Shown: positions 44,688-54,264 of the stretch, piece by piece | Position numbering within the stretch: position 1 is the stretch's first letter | Layout: each line of letters starts with the position of its first letter | DNA from: Namhaeicola sp039714555 | GTDB taxonomy: Bacteria; Bacteroidota; Bacteroidia; Flavobacteriales; Flavobacteriaceae | Direction: 5' to 3' | DNA length: 64,000 nt | NCBI GenBank assembly: GCA_039714555.1 | Contig: JBDLJB010000008.1 | Coordinates: forward strand, 30,146-94,145 | Translations under genes and position numbers: made by a program | Notes under the pieces: model-generated | Database searches by the model: none | Told to the model about the DNA's origin: nothing | The model's input: the letters and a program-made list of their open reading frames with translations, nothing else

Positions 44688-45245
44688 TTGAAGAAAAATA
44701 AAGCGATAATAATATTTTTAATAAAGTTTTTTGCAACTTATTTCATTCTTTCAGGAGTATATTCAATCTATTTACACAAAACCCAAAAGAAATCAGGTAT
44801 ATTTTCTTGTGCTCCAATAACCCGGCAAGTAGCTGAGCATACAAATACATTTTCAAAATTTTTCGGTTTTAATAGTAGCATAGAACAAAATGAGAGTGAG
44901 CTTTCAATTAAATTCTTTTTGAATGATCATCACGTAATAAATATAGTTGAAGGATGTAGTTCTATTAGTATCATCATTTTATTCATATCTTTCATCATTG
45001 CCTTTACCGGAAGTATAAAAGATACAATATTTTTTGGAGTTTTCGGGGTGGTAGCCATATATCTGGTCAATTTACTTCGCATATTACTTTTGGCAATTTT
45101 GTATCAAAAATACCCTCAACATGAATATTTATTGCACAACCTATTTTTTCCTGCAATTGTTTATGGTTTTGTATTCTTTTTATGGGTTATTTGGGTAAAA
45201 TATTTTTCACATTATAAAGAATTAAAAAATGTCAAAAACCAGTAA
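44688..45245 (+). CDS. xrtF: Exosortase-family protein XrtF
   Basis: A 185-residue inner-membrane transpeptidase-like protein with about five hydrophobic helices. The exosortase triad is visible: Cys90 in VEGCSSISI, Arg131 in NLLRILLLA and His150 in LLHNLFFP. The lineage-specific short form and the adjacent partner gene match XrtF of Flavobacteriia. The start appears to be TTG at 44688 (KKNKAIIIFLIKFF). No in-frame ATG precedes the first helix. Exosortases process proteins with C-terminal sorting tags. No obvious tagged substrate is in the window. The next gene overlaps by 17 nt. Confidence 0.9.
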   Translation: MKKNKAIIIFLIKFFATYFILSGVYSIYLHKTQKKSGIFSCAPITRQVAEHTNTFSKFFGFNSSIEQNESELSIKFFLNDHHVINIVEGCSSISIIILFISFIIAFTGSIKDTIFFGVFGVVAIYLVNLLRILLLAILYQKYPQHEYLLHNLFFPAIVYGFVFFLWVIWVKYFSHYKELKNVKNQ

Positions 45246-45657
45246 AATTATAATCATTATTTTTTTGTTCTTCTTACTGGTTTTGGCTAGACTTTTTGCT
45301 TTTAACTATCTATATGATCCTTTCATAGCATATTTTAAACACGATTATTTAAACCAACCTATTCCAGATTTTAATTCTTATAAATTGTTCTTTCATATGC
45401 TTATTCGTTATGCTATAAATACCATAATTTCATTAGCAATAATATGGGTAGCTTTTCAAAACAGAGGTACGATCAGATTTTCTATTAAATTTTATATTAT
45501 TTCATTTTTATTTTTGAGCTTTGCTTTTTTTGTTATTTTAAATAGTGACTTAAAACAAGGGTATTTATTAGCATTCTATATAAGAAGATTTATAATACAC
45601 CCACTATTTGTATTAATATTATTACCTGCCTTTTATTATAAATATTTGAAGGAATAA
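45229..45657 (+). CDS. Exosortase F system-associated membrane protein
   Basis: A 142-residue inner-membrane protein with four hydrophobic helices. It has a conserved-looking LFAFNYLYDPFIAYFKHDYL between helices 1 and 2 and FYIRRFIIHPLFVLILLPAF near the C-terminus. It overlaps xrtF by 17 nt and matches the small partner that accompanies XrtF in Flavobacteriia. The molecular role is not known. It has no cysteine or obvious catalytic residue, so a structural or substrate-handling role is the likely inference. Confidence 0.85.
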   Translation: MSKTSKIIIIIFLFFLLVLARLFAFNYLYDPFIAYFKHDYLNQPIPDFNSYKLFFHMLIRYAINTIISLAIIWVAFQNRGTIRFSIKFYIISFLFLSFAFFVILNSDLKQGYLLAFYIRRFIIHPLFVLILLPAFYYKYLKE

Positions 45658-45841
45658 TTTTAATTAATTACCATATATTTAGTAGAAGCTATTAAATGAT
45701 AAAATATTATTGCTATTTAAGAAATTACAAATGAAATTTAGTGATACTTTAAATATTTAAACTGCTTCTATAATTTAAATTTATTCTTTTTTTAACTTTT
45801 TTTTAAAATAAAATGTTTTATAATTAGTTACATTTGTTACA

Positions 45842-46261
45842 ATGTTACAATTTTTGCACAAAATATTAGCTTTTATTCTGGCACTTGTTGTTTTGTTTTC
45901 TACCTTTTCTTTTACTGTAGAAAAACATGTTTGTATGGGTGAGGTTACTGATGTATCTTATTTTACAAAAGTTGATTCTTGTGGTATGATTGAAGATGAT
46001 TGCAAATTAAATGATGCTAAACATACTTCTTTTGAAAAAGAAAATTGCTGTGATGATATTCAGGAATTAATTCCGGGTAACCAAAACGAACAACAGGCAA
46101 TTCAAAGTTTAGAGTTACCACCCTTACAATTTATTTTTATTTCTGCTTATTCTTTAATTTCAATTTTTGAAAATACAGAATTAATAACACCTATTTACGG
46201 ACCTTTACCTCCTCTAATTGATAAAGATATCTTAGTACTTTATCAAACTTTCCTTATTTGA
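45842..46261 (+). CDS. HYC_CC_PP-type small secreted protein beside the metal pump
   Basis: A 139-residue protein with an N-terminal hydrophobic signal (about 5-25). It then has the three spaced motifs that name the family: His29-x-Cys31 (EKHVCMG), a Cys pair 69-70 (ENCCDD) and a Pro pair 123-124 (YGPLPPLID). The cysteines and His could bind a soft metal. It is 129 bp upstream of the cusA-type gene in the same direction, so it probably belongs to the efflux operon. The function of the family is unproven. Confidence 0.82.
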   Translation: MLQFLHKILAFILALVVLFSTFSFTVEKHVCMGEVTDVSYFTKVDSCGMIEDDCKLNDAKHTSFEKENCCDDIQELIPGNQNEQQAIQSLELPPLQFIFISAYSLISIFENTELITPIYGPLPPLIDKDILVLYQTFLI

Positions 46262-46390
46262 TTTTTATAAACTTTAATTAGAAAATTACAGGTTAAGATT
46301 ATCATTCATCTTTTCTTGTAAAGTTTTTTTGTAACTATTCAAAGTATTTGAATAAACAAATTCTAATAATTATTTATAAATCAATTACAA

Positions 46391-49300
46391 ATGCTTAACA
46401 AAATCATTCATTATTTTCTTGAAAACAAGTTAATAACATTTATTTTACTCGCTGCCTTTATCATTGGCGGATTTGCAACTGCACCTTTTAATTGGAATCT
46501 TTCTATTTTAGAAAGAAATCCAGTACCAGTAGATGCCATTCCAGACATCGGTGAAAACCAACAAATTGTTTTTACTGAATGGATGGGACAGTCACCACAA
46601 GATGTAGAAGATCAAATCACTTACCCTTTAACTACTGCATTATTAGGAATTTCAGGTGTTAAAACTATTCGATCTAATTCAATTTTCGGACTTTCAAGTA
46701 TTTATATCATTTTTGAAGATGATGTTGATTTTTACTGGAGTAGAACCCGAATTTTAGAAAAATTAAACTCTTTACCTTCAGGTACAATTCCTACAGAAGT
46801 TAAACCGGCATTAGGGCCCGATGCAACAGCTTTAGGTCAGGTTTATTGGTACACTTTAGAAGGAAGAGATCCAAAAACCGGTAAACCAACAGGAGGCTGG
46901 GATCCACAAGAATTAAGAACTATTCAGGATTTTAATGTACGTTATCATTTAAGTGCAACCAAAGGTGTTTCTGAAGTTGCATCCATTGGAGGTTTTGTTA
47001 AAGAATATCAAATTGATATTGATCCTGAAGCCATGAAAGCACATCATGTTAATATTAAAAAGATCATGAATGCGGTAAAAAACAGCAATTTAGATATAGG
47101 TGCACAAACTATTGAATTCAACAAAGCTGAGTATTTAGTAAGAGGCTTAGGATATATCAAAAACATAAGTGACTTAGAAGAAAGTGTGGTTACAATTAAT
47201 GATCATACGCCTATCCGTTTAAAAGATGTAGCGAAAATTCAAATGGGTCCGGCAACTCGTCGAGGTGGTTTAGATAAAAGTGGCGTAGAAGCGGTTGGTG
47301 GTGTAGTAGTTGCGCGTAATGGTGAAAATCCATTAGAGACTATTCAAAATTTAAAAAGTAAAATTAATGAAATTTCTCTTGGTTTACCAGCAAAAACTTT
47401 GGCAGATGGTACCGTTTCAAAAGTAACTATTATTCCTTTTTATGACCGTTCCGGTTTGATTCAAGAAACTTTAGGAACTCTAGAATCAGCACTTTCTCAT
47501 GAAATATTGATCAGTATTTTGGTAGTTATTGTTTTGGTTTTGAATTTAAGAGCTTCAATTTTAATTTCGAGTTTATTACCTATTGGGATTTTAATGACCT
47601 TTATTTTAATGAAATTTTTTCAGGTAGATGCCAATATAGTAGCCCTTTCCGGGATAGCAATTGCCATTGGTGTTATGGTTGATGTTGGAATTGTATTTAC
47701 CGAAAACATTATCCGGCATTTAGATTTACCTGTAAATATTGGTGCAAAAGGAAAAAAATTATTGCATGTTATTTATAGTGCAACAACAGAAGTTGCATCA
47801 GCAATAATAACAGCTTTAGCTACAACCATTGTTAGTTTTCTACCGGTTTTTGCTATGCAAGCATCCGAAGGAAAATTGTTTAGGCCACTGGCATTTACCA
47901 AAACGTTTGCATTGGTATCTGCGTTGTTTATCGGAATTATGTTTATTCCTGCAATTGCACATCTACTATTTTCAATAAAAATTGATAAAAAGAAAACAGG
48001 TAGGATTTTCAATTCAATTTTGATAGGTACCGGAATTGTTTTTGTTATAGGTTATGGTAGCATTATCGCTTTAGCTTTAATTGCTTATGGTATAAACAAT
48101 ATTTTAACACAAACACCCAAATTTAGTATTTTAAAAGGAAAGATTAAATTTCCTTATTCAGTAAAAATTGCCAATATTATCAATATCATAATTACCATTT
48201 TAGTTGTAGTTTACTTTTTAACCATTGAATGGATGCCTTTAGGAGCATCAAATTCAACTTTTGTTAATTTCTTATTTGTAGTATTAATTATTACTACAGT
48301 TTTAGGTTTATTGATGACTATTGTCCATTATTATGCCAAAATATTGGTATGGTGTTTATATAATAAATGGAAATTTTTAGCAATTCCTATTATTACCGTT
48401 CTACTGGGAATTATGATTTGGTTAGGCTTTTCTAAAGCATTCTCATTTATGCCAAATTTTACCAAAAATAATGTAGTTTGGAATAATTTAGATAAAACTT
48501 TCCCTGGATTAGGAAATGAATTTATGCCAGCCTTAAATGAGGGTTCTTTTTTATTAATGCCTACAACCATGCCTCATTCCGGTATTACCGAAAATATCGA
48601 AATTATTGCTACGATAGATAAAAACATGAATACTATACCTGAAATAGCAACTGCTGTTGGAAAATGGGGTAGAGTAAATTCAGCATTAGATCCGGCACCA
48701 ATTTCAATGTTTGAAAATGTGATCAATTATATTCCTGAATATATTTTAGATGAAAATGGAAGAAAAATGAGGTTTAAAGTTAATTCGAATGGCGATTTTG
48801 AATTGATAGATGGTTCAGCTTATAAATATAGTAATGATACATTTAGAAAAATCAAAGAAGAAGAATTGATCTTTGATAAGAATGGTGAATATTTCAGGCA
48901 ATGGCGACCAAAAATTAAAGATGCTGATGATATTTGGAAAGAGGTTTTGAAAAAATCTAAATTTCCGGGTTTAACTTCCGCTCCAAAATTACAACCCATA
49001 CAAACTCGTTTGATCATGCTTTCAACAGGTATGAGGGCACCTATGGGAATAAAAGTCTTTGGCCCAACTTTAGAGGCTATAGAAAAAACAGGCTTCAAAT
49101 TAGAAACTATTTTAAAAGAAGTTCCAAGCATTGAACCTTCTACTGTTTTTGCCGATAGAGTTGTAGGAAAACCTTATTTAGAAATTAAACTAAATAGGCA
49201 AAATATGTCACGTTTCGGAATGACAGTAAAAGACATGCAAGAACAATTATCAGTTGCAGTAGGTGGTAAAAAACTAACTTCAACTATAGAAGGTAGAGAA

Positions 49301-50218
49301 CGATTTCCGGTGAGGGTGAGGTATGCCCGTGAATTTAGAGATAACCCTGATGATCTTAAAAGAATATTGATTCCAACACCTTCAGGGACACAAGTTCCGT
49401 TAGGTGATTTGGCAACAATTGATTATTTAAAAGGTCCACAAATGATAAAAAGTGAAAATACTTTTTTAACTTCTTATGTAATATTCGATATGAAAGATGG
49501 AAATGCAGAATCCAATGTTGTGGAAGAAGCACAGATCTTAATTAAACAAAAATTAGATTCAGGTGAATTAAAATTACCACCCGGAGTAACCTATAAATTC
49601 ACCGGTAATTATGAAAATCAAATTAGGGCATCCAAACGATTGATGATTGTTGTTCCAATTTCTTTAATTCTCATCTTTTTGATCTTGTATTTTCAATTTA
49701 AAAATATCATTCCATCTTTAATGGTTTTTACAGGAATTTTTGTTGCTTTTTCCGGTGGTTTTATTATGCTTTGGTTGTACGGTCAAGAATGGTTTTTAAA
49801 CTTTAGCCTGGCAAATGTACACATGCGAGATCTATTTCAGTTACACATAATAAATTTAAGTGTTGCTGTGTGGGTTGGATTTATTGCTCTTTTTGGAATT
49901 GCAACCGATGATGGAGTAATTATGGGTACTTATTTAACACAAGTCTTTGAAAAAGAAAAACCAAAAACGATAAAAGAAATTAGAGAATCTGTTTTACATG
50001 CCGGAAGCAAAAGAGTTCGCCCTGCCATGATGACGGCAGCAACAGCTATCATTGCTTTAATTCCGGTTTTAACAGCTACTGGTAAAGGAGCTGACATTAT
50101 GATACCTATGGCAATTCCGGCATTTGGCGGAATGCTATTGCAGGTTATGACCATGTTTGTTGTACCTGTTTTTTACAGTATGTGGAAGGAGAAAGGAGTG
50201 AATATTAATCAAGATTAA
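46391..50218 (+). CDS. cusA: CusA/CzcA-family heavy-metal RND efflux pump
   Basis: A 1275-residue inner-membrane proton-driven pump. Signatures are VDAIPDIGENQQIVFTEWMG at the N-terminus, ALSGIAIAIGVMVDVGIVF with the TM4 Asp relay (about residues 422-440), and LSTGMRAPMGIKVFGP with methionines as in the CusA metal path. ALFGIATDDGVIMGTYLT and KRVRPAMMTAATAI are near the C-terminus. It is about 230 residues longer than E. coli CusA. The extra part (about 535-700) holds several more hydrophobic segments, a form common in Bacteroidota. Metal: probably Cu(I)/Ag(I), judged from the methionines and the metal-binding neighbours. Zn, Co or Cd cannot be excluded. Confidence 0.9.
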   Translation: MLNKIIHYFLENKLITFILLAAFIIGGFATAPFNWNLSILERNPVPVDAIPDIGENQQIVFTEWMGQSPQDVEDQITYPLTTALLGISGVKTIRSNSIFGLSSIYIIFEDDVDFYWSRTRILEKLNSLPSGTIPTEVKPALGPDATALGQVYWYTLEGRDPKTGKPTGGWDPQELRTIQDFNVRYHLSATKGVSEVASIGGFVKEYQIDIDPEAMKAHHVNIKKIMNAVKNSNLDIGAQTIEFNKAEYLVRGLGYIKNISDLEESVVTINDHTPIRLKDVAKIQMGPATRRGGLDKSGVEAVGGVVVARNGENPLETIQNLKSKINEISLGLPAKTLADGTVSKVTIIPFYDRSGLIQETLGTLESALSHEILISILVVIVLVLNLRASILISSLLPIGILMTFILMKFFQVDANIVALSGIAIAIGVMVDVGIVFTENIIRHLDLPVNIGAKGKKLLHVIYSATTEVASAIITALATTIVSFLPVFAMQASEGKLFRPLAFTKTFALVSALFIGIMFIPAIAHLLFSIKIDKKKTGRIFNSILIGTGIVFVIGYGSIIALALIAYGINNILTQTPKFSILKGKIKFPYSVKIANIINIIITILVVVYFLTIEWMPLGASNSTFVNFLFVVLIITTVLGLLMTIVHYYAKILVWCLYNKWKFLAIPIITVLLGIMIWLGFSKAFSFMPNFTKNNVVWNNLDKTFPGLGNEFMPALNEGSFLLMPTTMPHSGITENIEIIATIDKNMNTIPEIATAVGKWGRVNSALDPAPISMFENVINYIPEYILDENGRKMRFKVNSNGDFELIDGSAYKYSNDTFRKIKEEELIFDKNGEYFRQWRPKIKDADDIWKEVLKKSKFPGLTSAPKLQPIQTRLIMLSTGMRAPMGIKVFGPTLEAIEKTGFKLETILKEVPSIEPSTVFADRVVGKPYLEIKLNRQNMSRFGMTVKDMQEQLSVAVGGKKLTSTIEGRERFPVRVRYAREFRDNPDDLKRILIPTPSGTQVPLGDLATIDYLKGPQMIKSENTFLTSYVIFDMKDGNAESNVVEEAQILIKQKLDSGELKLPPGVTYKFTGNYENQIRASKRLMIVVPISLILIFLILYFQFKNIIPSLMVFTGIFVAFSGGFIMLWLYGQEWFLNFSLANVHMRDLFQLHIINLSVAVWVGFIALFGIATDDGVIMGTYLTQVFEKEKPKTIKEIRESVLHAGSKRVRPAMMTAATAIIALIPVLTATGKGADIMIPMAIPAFGGMLLQVMTMFVVPVFYSMWKEKGVNINQD

Positions 50219-50302
50219 ATATTCAATGCGAATCTTGCAAAAATCTTTGTACTCTTTGCGGTTAAAAAGAAAGAAACTAAAAATGAAAATTAAAAATTAT
50301 TT

Positions 50303-50331
50303 CTCAGTGTTAACTCTGTGATTTCTCTGTG
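50303..50331 (+). repeat. 11-bp periodic CTCTGTG element between cusA and the TolC gene
   Basis: Three copies of a 7-nt core (CTCAGTG, CTCTGTG, CTCTGTG) are spaced exactly 11 nt apart. About 50 bp upstream lies a related, less regular set ending CTCTTTGCGGTTAA (50252-50265). The run is not coding: the TolC-family gene starts at 50354. Similar strings are familiar from intergenic DNA of other bacteria, but their nature is not established here. Confidence 0.7.
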
Positions 50332-50353
50332 TAACAACAAAAAAATATATAAA

Positions 50354-51601
50354 ATGATAAATAAAATAATAATACTAAGCCTTTTTCTCTTTATTTCTTT
50401 AACAGGAATCGCCCAAAGGGAAAAAGAAACCTTAGATAATTATCTAAAAATTGCTGCCGAAAATAATCCCGGGTTAAAAGCAAAATTCAATGATTATATG
50501 GCAGCAATGGAAAAAGTACCCCAAGTAGGTACTTTACCCGATCCGCAATTTGCATTTGGTTATTTTATACAACCCGTTGAAACTAGAGTTGGACCGCAAA
50601 AAGCAACCTTTGGCCTAAAACAAACCTTTCCATGGTTTGGATTGTTAGGTGCTAAAGAAGATACTGCCACCGAAATGGCAAATGCCAAATATGAAATTTT
50701 TGAAAATGGTAAATCTAATCTTTTCTTTGAAGTCAAAACAGCTTATTACAATTATTACTTTATGGAAAAAGCTATCCAAATTACCAAAGAAAATATGGAG
50801 ATTCTTCGGATTTTTAAAAATTTATCATTGGTAAAAATTGAGAATGGAAATGCCTCTATAGTTGATGAGTTACGTGTTGAATTGGAATTGAATGATCTGG
50901 AAAATCAACTGGCATTCTTTGTAGATTCTAAAAAAGTACTTCAAATCACATTCAATAAATTATTAAACCGAAATAATTCTGCAATTATTAGTATTCCCGA
51001 TCAGCTTTGGCAAGATGAATTACCTTATGAAGATCTCACATTATTGAGTTCTATTTACAACAGTAATCACGAAATAAAAAGTATAGATCACAAAATAAAT
51101 GCTTTTATGAATCAGGAAATTGTAGCAAAAAAAGAAGGTTTGCCAAAATTTAATATTGGTTTGAATTATGTTATTGTTGGGAAAAATAATAATTCTACAG
51201 CTTCAAATAATGGTGATGATGCTATTATTTTTCCATCAATTGGCGTTAACATTCCAATATATCGAAAAAAGTACAATGCAATGATAAAAGAAGTGCAATA
51301 TTTACAAACATCTGAAATTGCAAAAAAAGAGGATAAACTAAACACTTTAAATACTGTATTTGAGAATACATATAAAGATTTCAGCGAAAGCGAAAGGCGT
51401 ATTTTTTTAAATAAAAAACAATCAGATATAGCCAAACAAGTTCTGGATGTTTTAATTACCTCCTATTCTACAAATTCAAAAGATTTTGAAGAAGTATTGC
51501 GTATTGAAAGACAATTATTAGGTTATAAATTAGAACAACAAAAAGCCATAACCGATAAAAATGCTGCAGTTGCATTTATAAATTATTTATTAGGAAATTA
51601 A
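50354..51601 (+). CDS. TolC-family outer-membrane efflux protein
   Basis: A 415-residue outer-membrane channel component for the RND pump. The start chosen is the ATG giving MINKIIILSLFLFISLTGIA, a clean signal peptide. A GTG 36 nt upstream would place extra polar residues before it. Two OEP repeats are seen as long coiled-coil segments (FENGKSNLFFEVKTAYYNYY and FENTYKDFSESERRIFLNKK). NPGLKAKFNDYMAAMEKVPQ near residue 30 is typical of CusC/CzcC-type proteins in Bacteroidota. It lies between the pump and adaptor genes. Confidence 0.92.
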   Translation: MINKIIILSLFLFISLTGIAQREKETLDNYLKIAAENNPGLKAKFNDYMAAMEKVPQVGTLPDPQFAFGYFIQPVETRVGPQKATFGLKQTFPWFGLLGAKEDTATEMANAKYEIFENGKSNLFFEVKTAYYNYYFMEKAIQITKENMEILRIFKNLSLVKIENGNASIVDELRVELELNDLENQLAFFVDSKKVLQITFNKLLNRNNSAIISIPDQLWQDELPYEDLTLLSSIYNSNHEIKSIDHKINAFMNQEIVAKKEGLPKFNIGLNYVIVGKNNNSTASNNGDDAIIFPSIGVNIPIYRKKYNAMIKEVQYLQTSEIAKKEDKLNTLNTVFENTYKDFSESERRIFLNKKQSDIAKQVLDVLITSYSTNSKDFEEVLRIERQLLGYKLEQQKAITDKNAAVAFINYLLGN

Positions 51602-51613
51602 GCCCGTTATTCT

Positions 51614-51658
51614 TCCCTCCTGAGAAAGGACGTCCGACGACAGGAGGATAGGGGTGTG
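51614..51658. repeat. GC-rich hairpin element between the TolC and adaptor genes
   Basis: CCTCCTG (51616-51622) pairs with CAGGAGG (51641-51647) across an 18-nt loop that itself contains the palindrome GGACGTCC (51628-51635). It is followed by ATAGGGGTGTG. The base composition is far more GC-rich than the surroundings. There is no T-run, so it is not a simple terminator. It may be a REP-like element or an RNA processing site within the operon. Confidence 0.65.
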
Positions 51659-51690
51659 TTACAAATATTAAAGAAGAAATAAGTATTAAT

Positions 51691-53493
51691 ATGAAAAAAT
51701 ATAGAAACTACATCATCGCAGCCGGTATCTTGATACTGGGCATTATCATTGGAAATATAAGTTCTGGAGATAAAAAAGAAGCTATACACAAGGAAGACGA
51801 ACACAATTTTGTGCAAGATCCGGAAACGCAATTGTGGACTTGTTCCATGCATCCGCAAATTAAAATGGAAAAACCTGGTAGTTGTCCGATTTGTGGTATG
51901 GAATTAATTCCACTTAACGAATCAAAAGATGCTGGAAAATCTATTGCAGATAACGAAATTGTATTAACAGAAGAAGCCATCCAATTAGCAAATATTCAAA
52001 CCAGTTTTGTTTCAAGATCTTATGCAAAAAAAGAAGTTAGATTAATGGGTACCGTAAAACCTGATGAAAGAAGATTGTATTCTCAAGTTTCACATATACC
52101 TGGTAGAATAGAGAGATTGCATGTAAATTTTACAGGGGAAAAAGTAAATAAAGGTCAAAAAATTGTTCGTTTGTATTCTCCTGAATTGATTTCTGCACAA
52201 AAAGAATTGTTTGAAGCCATCAAATCTAAAGATGTTTATCCTCAATTATATAAGGCAGCACGAAACAAATTAAAATTGTGGAAACTTTCTAATAATCAGA
52301 TTGATGCGATAGTAGCTTCCGGAAAAGTTCAAGAACAAATAGATATCCTTTCTGATTATTCGGGTTATGTAATGAAAAGAAATGTAGAATTAGGAGATCA
52401 TGTAATGGAAGGAATGAATTTATTTGATATTGCAAATATTGATGTAGTTTGGATAATGTTTGAAGCCTACGAAGTGGATATTCCATGGGTGCATAAAGGA
52501 GATAAAGTTGATTTTACCATACAAGCCATACCCGGTAAATTATTTAACGGCAAGGTTACCTATATTGATCCATTTGTCTCTTCCAGTAAGAGGATAGCAA
52601 AAGTTAGAGTTGAGGTAAAAAACTCGTCTCATAAATTATTGCCGGAAATGTATGCAAATGGAATTATCAAAGCAAAACTATTTGATGTCAAAGATGCTTT
52701 GGTTATACCAAAATCAGCTGTACTCTGGACAGGTAAAAGATCGGTTGTATATGTAAAAAAACCTCACGATAATACGATATCCTTTACTTATAGAGAAGTG
52801 ATATTGGGTACAGATCTGGGTGATCTTTATATTGTTGAAAAAGGTTTGAAAGAAGGTGAAGAAGTAGCCACAAATGGCGTATTTAGAATTGATGCTTCTG
52901 CACAATTAATTGGGAAAAAAAGTATGATGAATCCGGAAGGTGGTAAAGCAAATACAGACGGAAATGAAGGAATGAATATGGGTAATGATGATAATAAGGA
53001 AGATATGAGCGGTATGATAATGATTGATAAAGACAATATTGATGCCAAATTTAAAATGCAATTGAGTAATGTGGTTGATGCTTATATAATTTTAAAAGAT
53101 GCTTTAACAAAAGACGATGCAACTACTGCACTAAAACAAGCCAAAAATGTAAAATCAACGGTAAAAAAAGTAGACATGCTTTTATTGCATGGAGATGCCC
53201 ATAATATTTGGATGAAATCTCTTAAACAGATCAACAAAAATATTACTACCATACAAAATAGTAATAATATTGAAGTACAAAGAAAAGCTTTTGGTTTACT
53301 AGGAAAAAATCTATCATATGTAATCGATTTTACAGGAGTAAAGTCACCGGATAATAAACCTTTATATTTAGAATTTTGCCCTATGGCTGATAATAATAAA
53401 GGAAGTTACTGGTTGAGTTATGAAAAAGAAATTAAAAATCCATTCTTTGGAAAAAAAATGTTGAGGTGTGGTGAAATAATCCGAACATTTTAG
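51691..53493 (+). CDS. cusB: CusB-type periplasmic adaptor with heavy-metal-binding domain
   Basis: A 600-residue membrane-fusion protein. An N-terminal signal/anchor (about 7-22) is followed by a heavy-metal-binding domain with Cys51, Cys65 and Cys68 (TCSMHPQ, CPICGMEL). Then come the lipoyl/alpha-hairpin and beta-barrel domains (about 100-400; RLHVNFTGEKVNKGQKIVRL). The C-terminal part (about 440-600) is a helical DUF3347-type domain with LEFCPMADNNKGSYWLS and a final Cys (LRCGEIIR). It connects the pump to the TolC-type channel and probably hands metal to it. Confidence 0.92.
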   Translation: MKKYRNYIIAAGILILGIIIGNISSGDKKEAIHKEDEHNFVQDPETQLWTCSMHPQIKMEKPGSCPICGMELIPLNESKDAGKSIADNEIVLTEEAIQLANIQTSFVSRSYAKKEVRLMGTVKPDERRLYSQVSHIPGRIERLHVNFTGEKVNKGQKIVRLYSPELISAQKELFEAIKSKDVYPQLYKAARNKLKLWKLSNNQIDAIVASGKVQEQIDILSDYSGYVMKRNVELGDHVMEGMNLFDIANIDVVWIMFEAYEVDIPWVHKGDKVDFTIQAIPGKLFNGKVTYIDPFVSSSKRIAKVRVEVKNSSHKLLPEMYANGIIKAKLFDVKDALVIPKSAVLWTGKRSVVYVKKPHDNTISFTYREVILGTDLGDLYIVEKGLKEGEEVATNGVFRIDASAQLIGKKSMMNPEGGKANTDGNEGMNMGNDDNKEDMSGMIMIDKDNIDAKFKMQLSNVVDAYIILKDALTKDDATTALKQAKNVKSTVKKVDMLLLHGDAHNIWMKSLKQINKNITTIQNSNNIEVQRKAFGLLGKNLSYVIDFTGVKSPDNKPLYLEFCPMADNNKGSYWLSYEKEIKNPFFGKKMLRCGEIIRTF

Positions 53494-53526
53494 ATATTTA
53501 CAAAAACTAAATTGATTGCTTTCGAC

Positions 53527-54264
53527 ATGAAAAAAATTAAATATTATACTAGAAAATCACATCGTTATTTAGGACTGTTCATTGGAATTCAATTGTTATT
53601 ATGGTCTGTAGGAGGGCTGTATTTCAGCTGGACAGATATTGATGAAATTCATGGAGATCATCTGGTTGATCTACCAAAAGAAGATATTATTATTCAAAAG
53701 AATTTATTATCACCTGATCAGGTTATAGAAATATCAGAAATTGATCATACTAAAATAAAATCAATTAGTTTAATATCAATTAATGGTTCAACTTTTTACA
53801 AATTTCAAAACAAAAACGGTTCATTTGTTTTGATGGATGCAAAAACAGGTGAGATTAAAGTACCAATAACTAAAGAAGAAGCACTAATTTTTGCTAAAAA
53901 AATATTTAAACCAAATAATGATATACTGAAAATAGAATATGTAACAAATGAAAATATATCAAACCATTCTCAATATCGAAATGGTACAACTCCAGCTTGG
54001 GCAGTAACTTTCGATCATAAATCAAACAGTGTAATCTATATAAGTACAGAAAAAGGAACTTTTGAAAAAATAAGGAGCAAACAATGGCGTATATTTGATT
54101 TTTTATGGATGTTGCATATCATGGATTTTGATGAAAGAGAAGATATTAATAATTATTTTTTAAGAGGATTTTCAATACTTAGTTTATTCACCATTCTATC
54201 TGGTTTTTTTCTTTTTTATCAAAGTTCTAAAACTATAAGGTCTGTAAAACAATACTTTAAATAA
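53527..54264 (+). CDS. PepSY-domain membrane protein
   Basis: A 245-residue protein. The start is the ATG giving MKKIKYYTRKSHRYLGLFIG. An upstream TTG frame is not supported. Helix 1 (about 16-37) is followed by a periplasmic region with PepSY-like strands (SFVLMDAKTGEIKVPITKEE) and WAVTFDHKSNSVIYISTEKG. Near the C-terminus WRIFDFLWMLHIMDFDEREDI precedes a second helix (about 215-235). The WMLHxMD pattern is typical of PepSY-associated membrane proteins linked to iron or copper handling. It lies 33 bp after cusB in the same direction. Confidence 0.86.
   Translation: MKKIKYYTRKSHRYLGLFIGIQLLLWSVGGLYFSWTDIDEIHGDHLVDLPKEDIIIQKNLLSPDQVIEISEIDHTKIKSISLISINGSTFYKFQNKNGSFVLMDAKTGEIKVPITKEEALIFAKKIFKPNNDILKIEYVTNENISNHSQYRNGTTPAWAVTFDHKSNSVIYISTEKGTFEKIRSKQWRIFDFLWMLHIMDFDEREDINNYFLRGFSILSLFTILSGFFLFYQSSKTIRSVKQYFK

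Noticed and set aside
50318..50353. GTG start for the TolC-family gene
   Set aside because: It would place polar residues encoded by the CTCTGTG repeat region before the signal peptide.
51614..51658. GC-rich hairpin considered as an intrinsic terminator
   Set aside because: It has no T-run on either strand and the operon continues beyond it.
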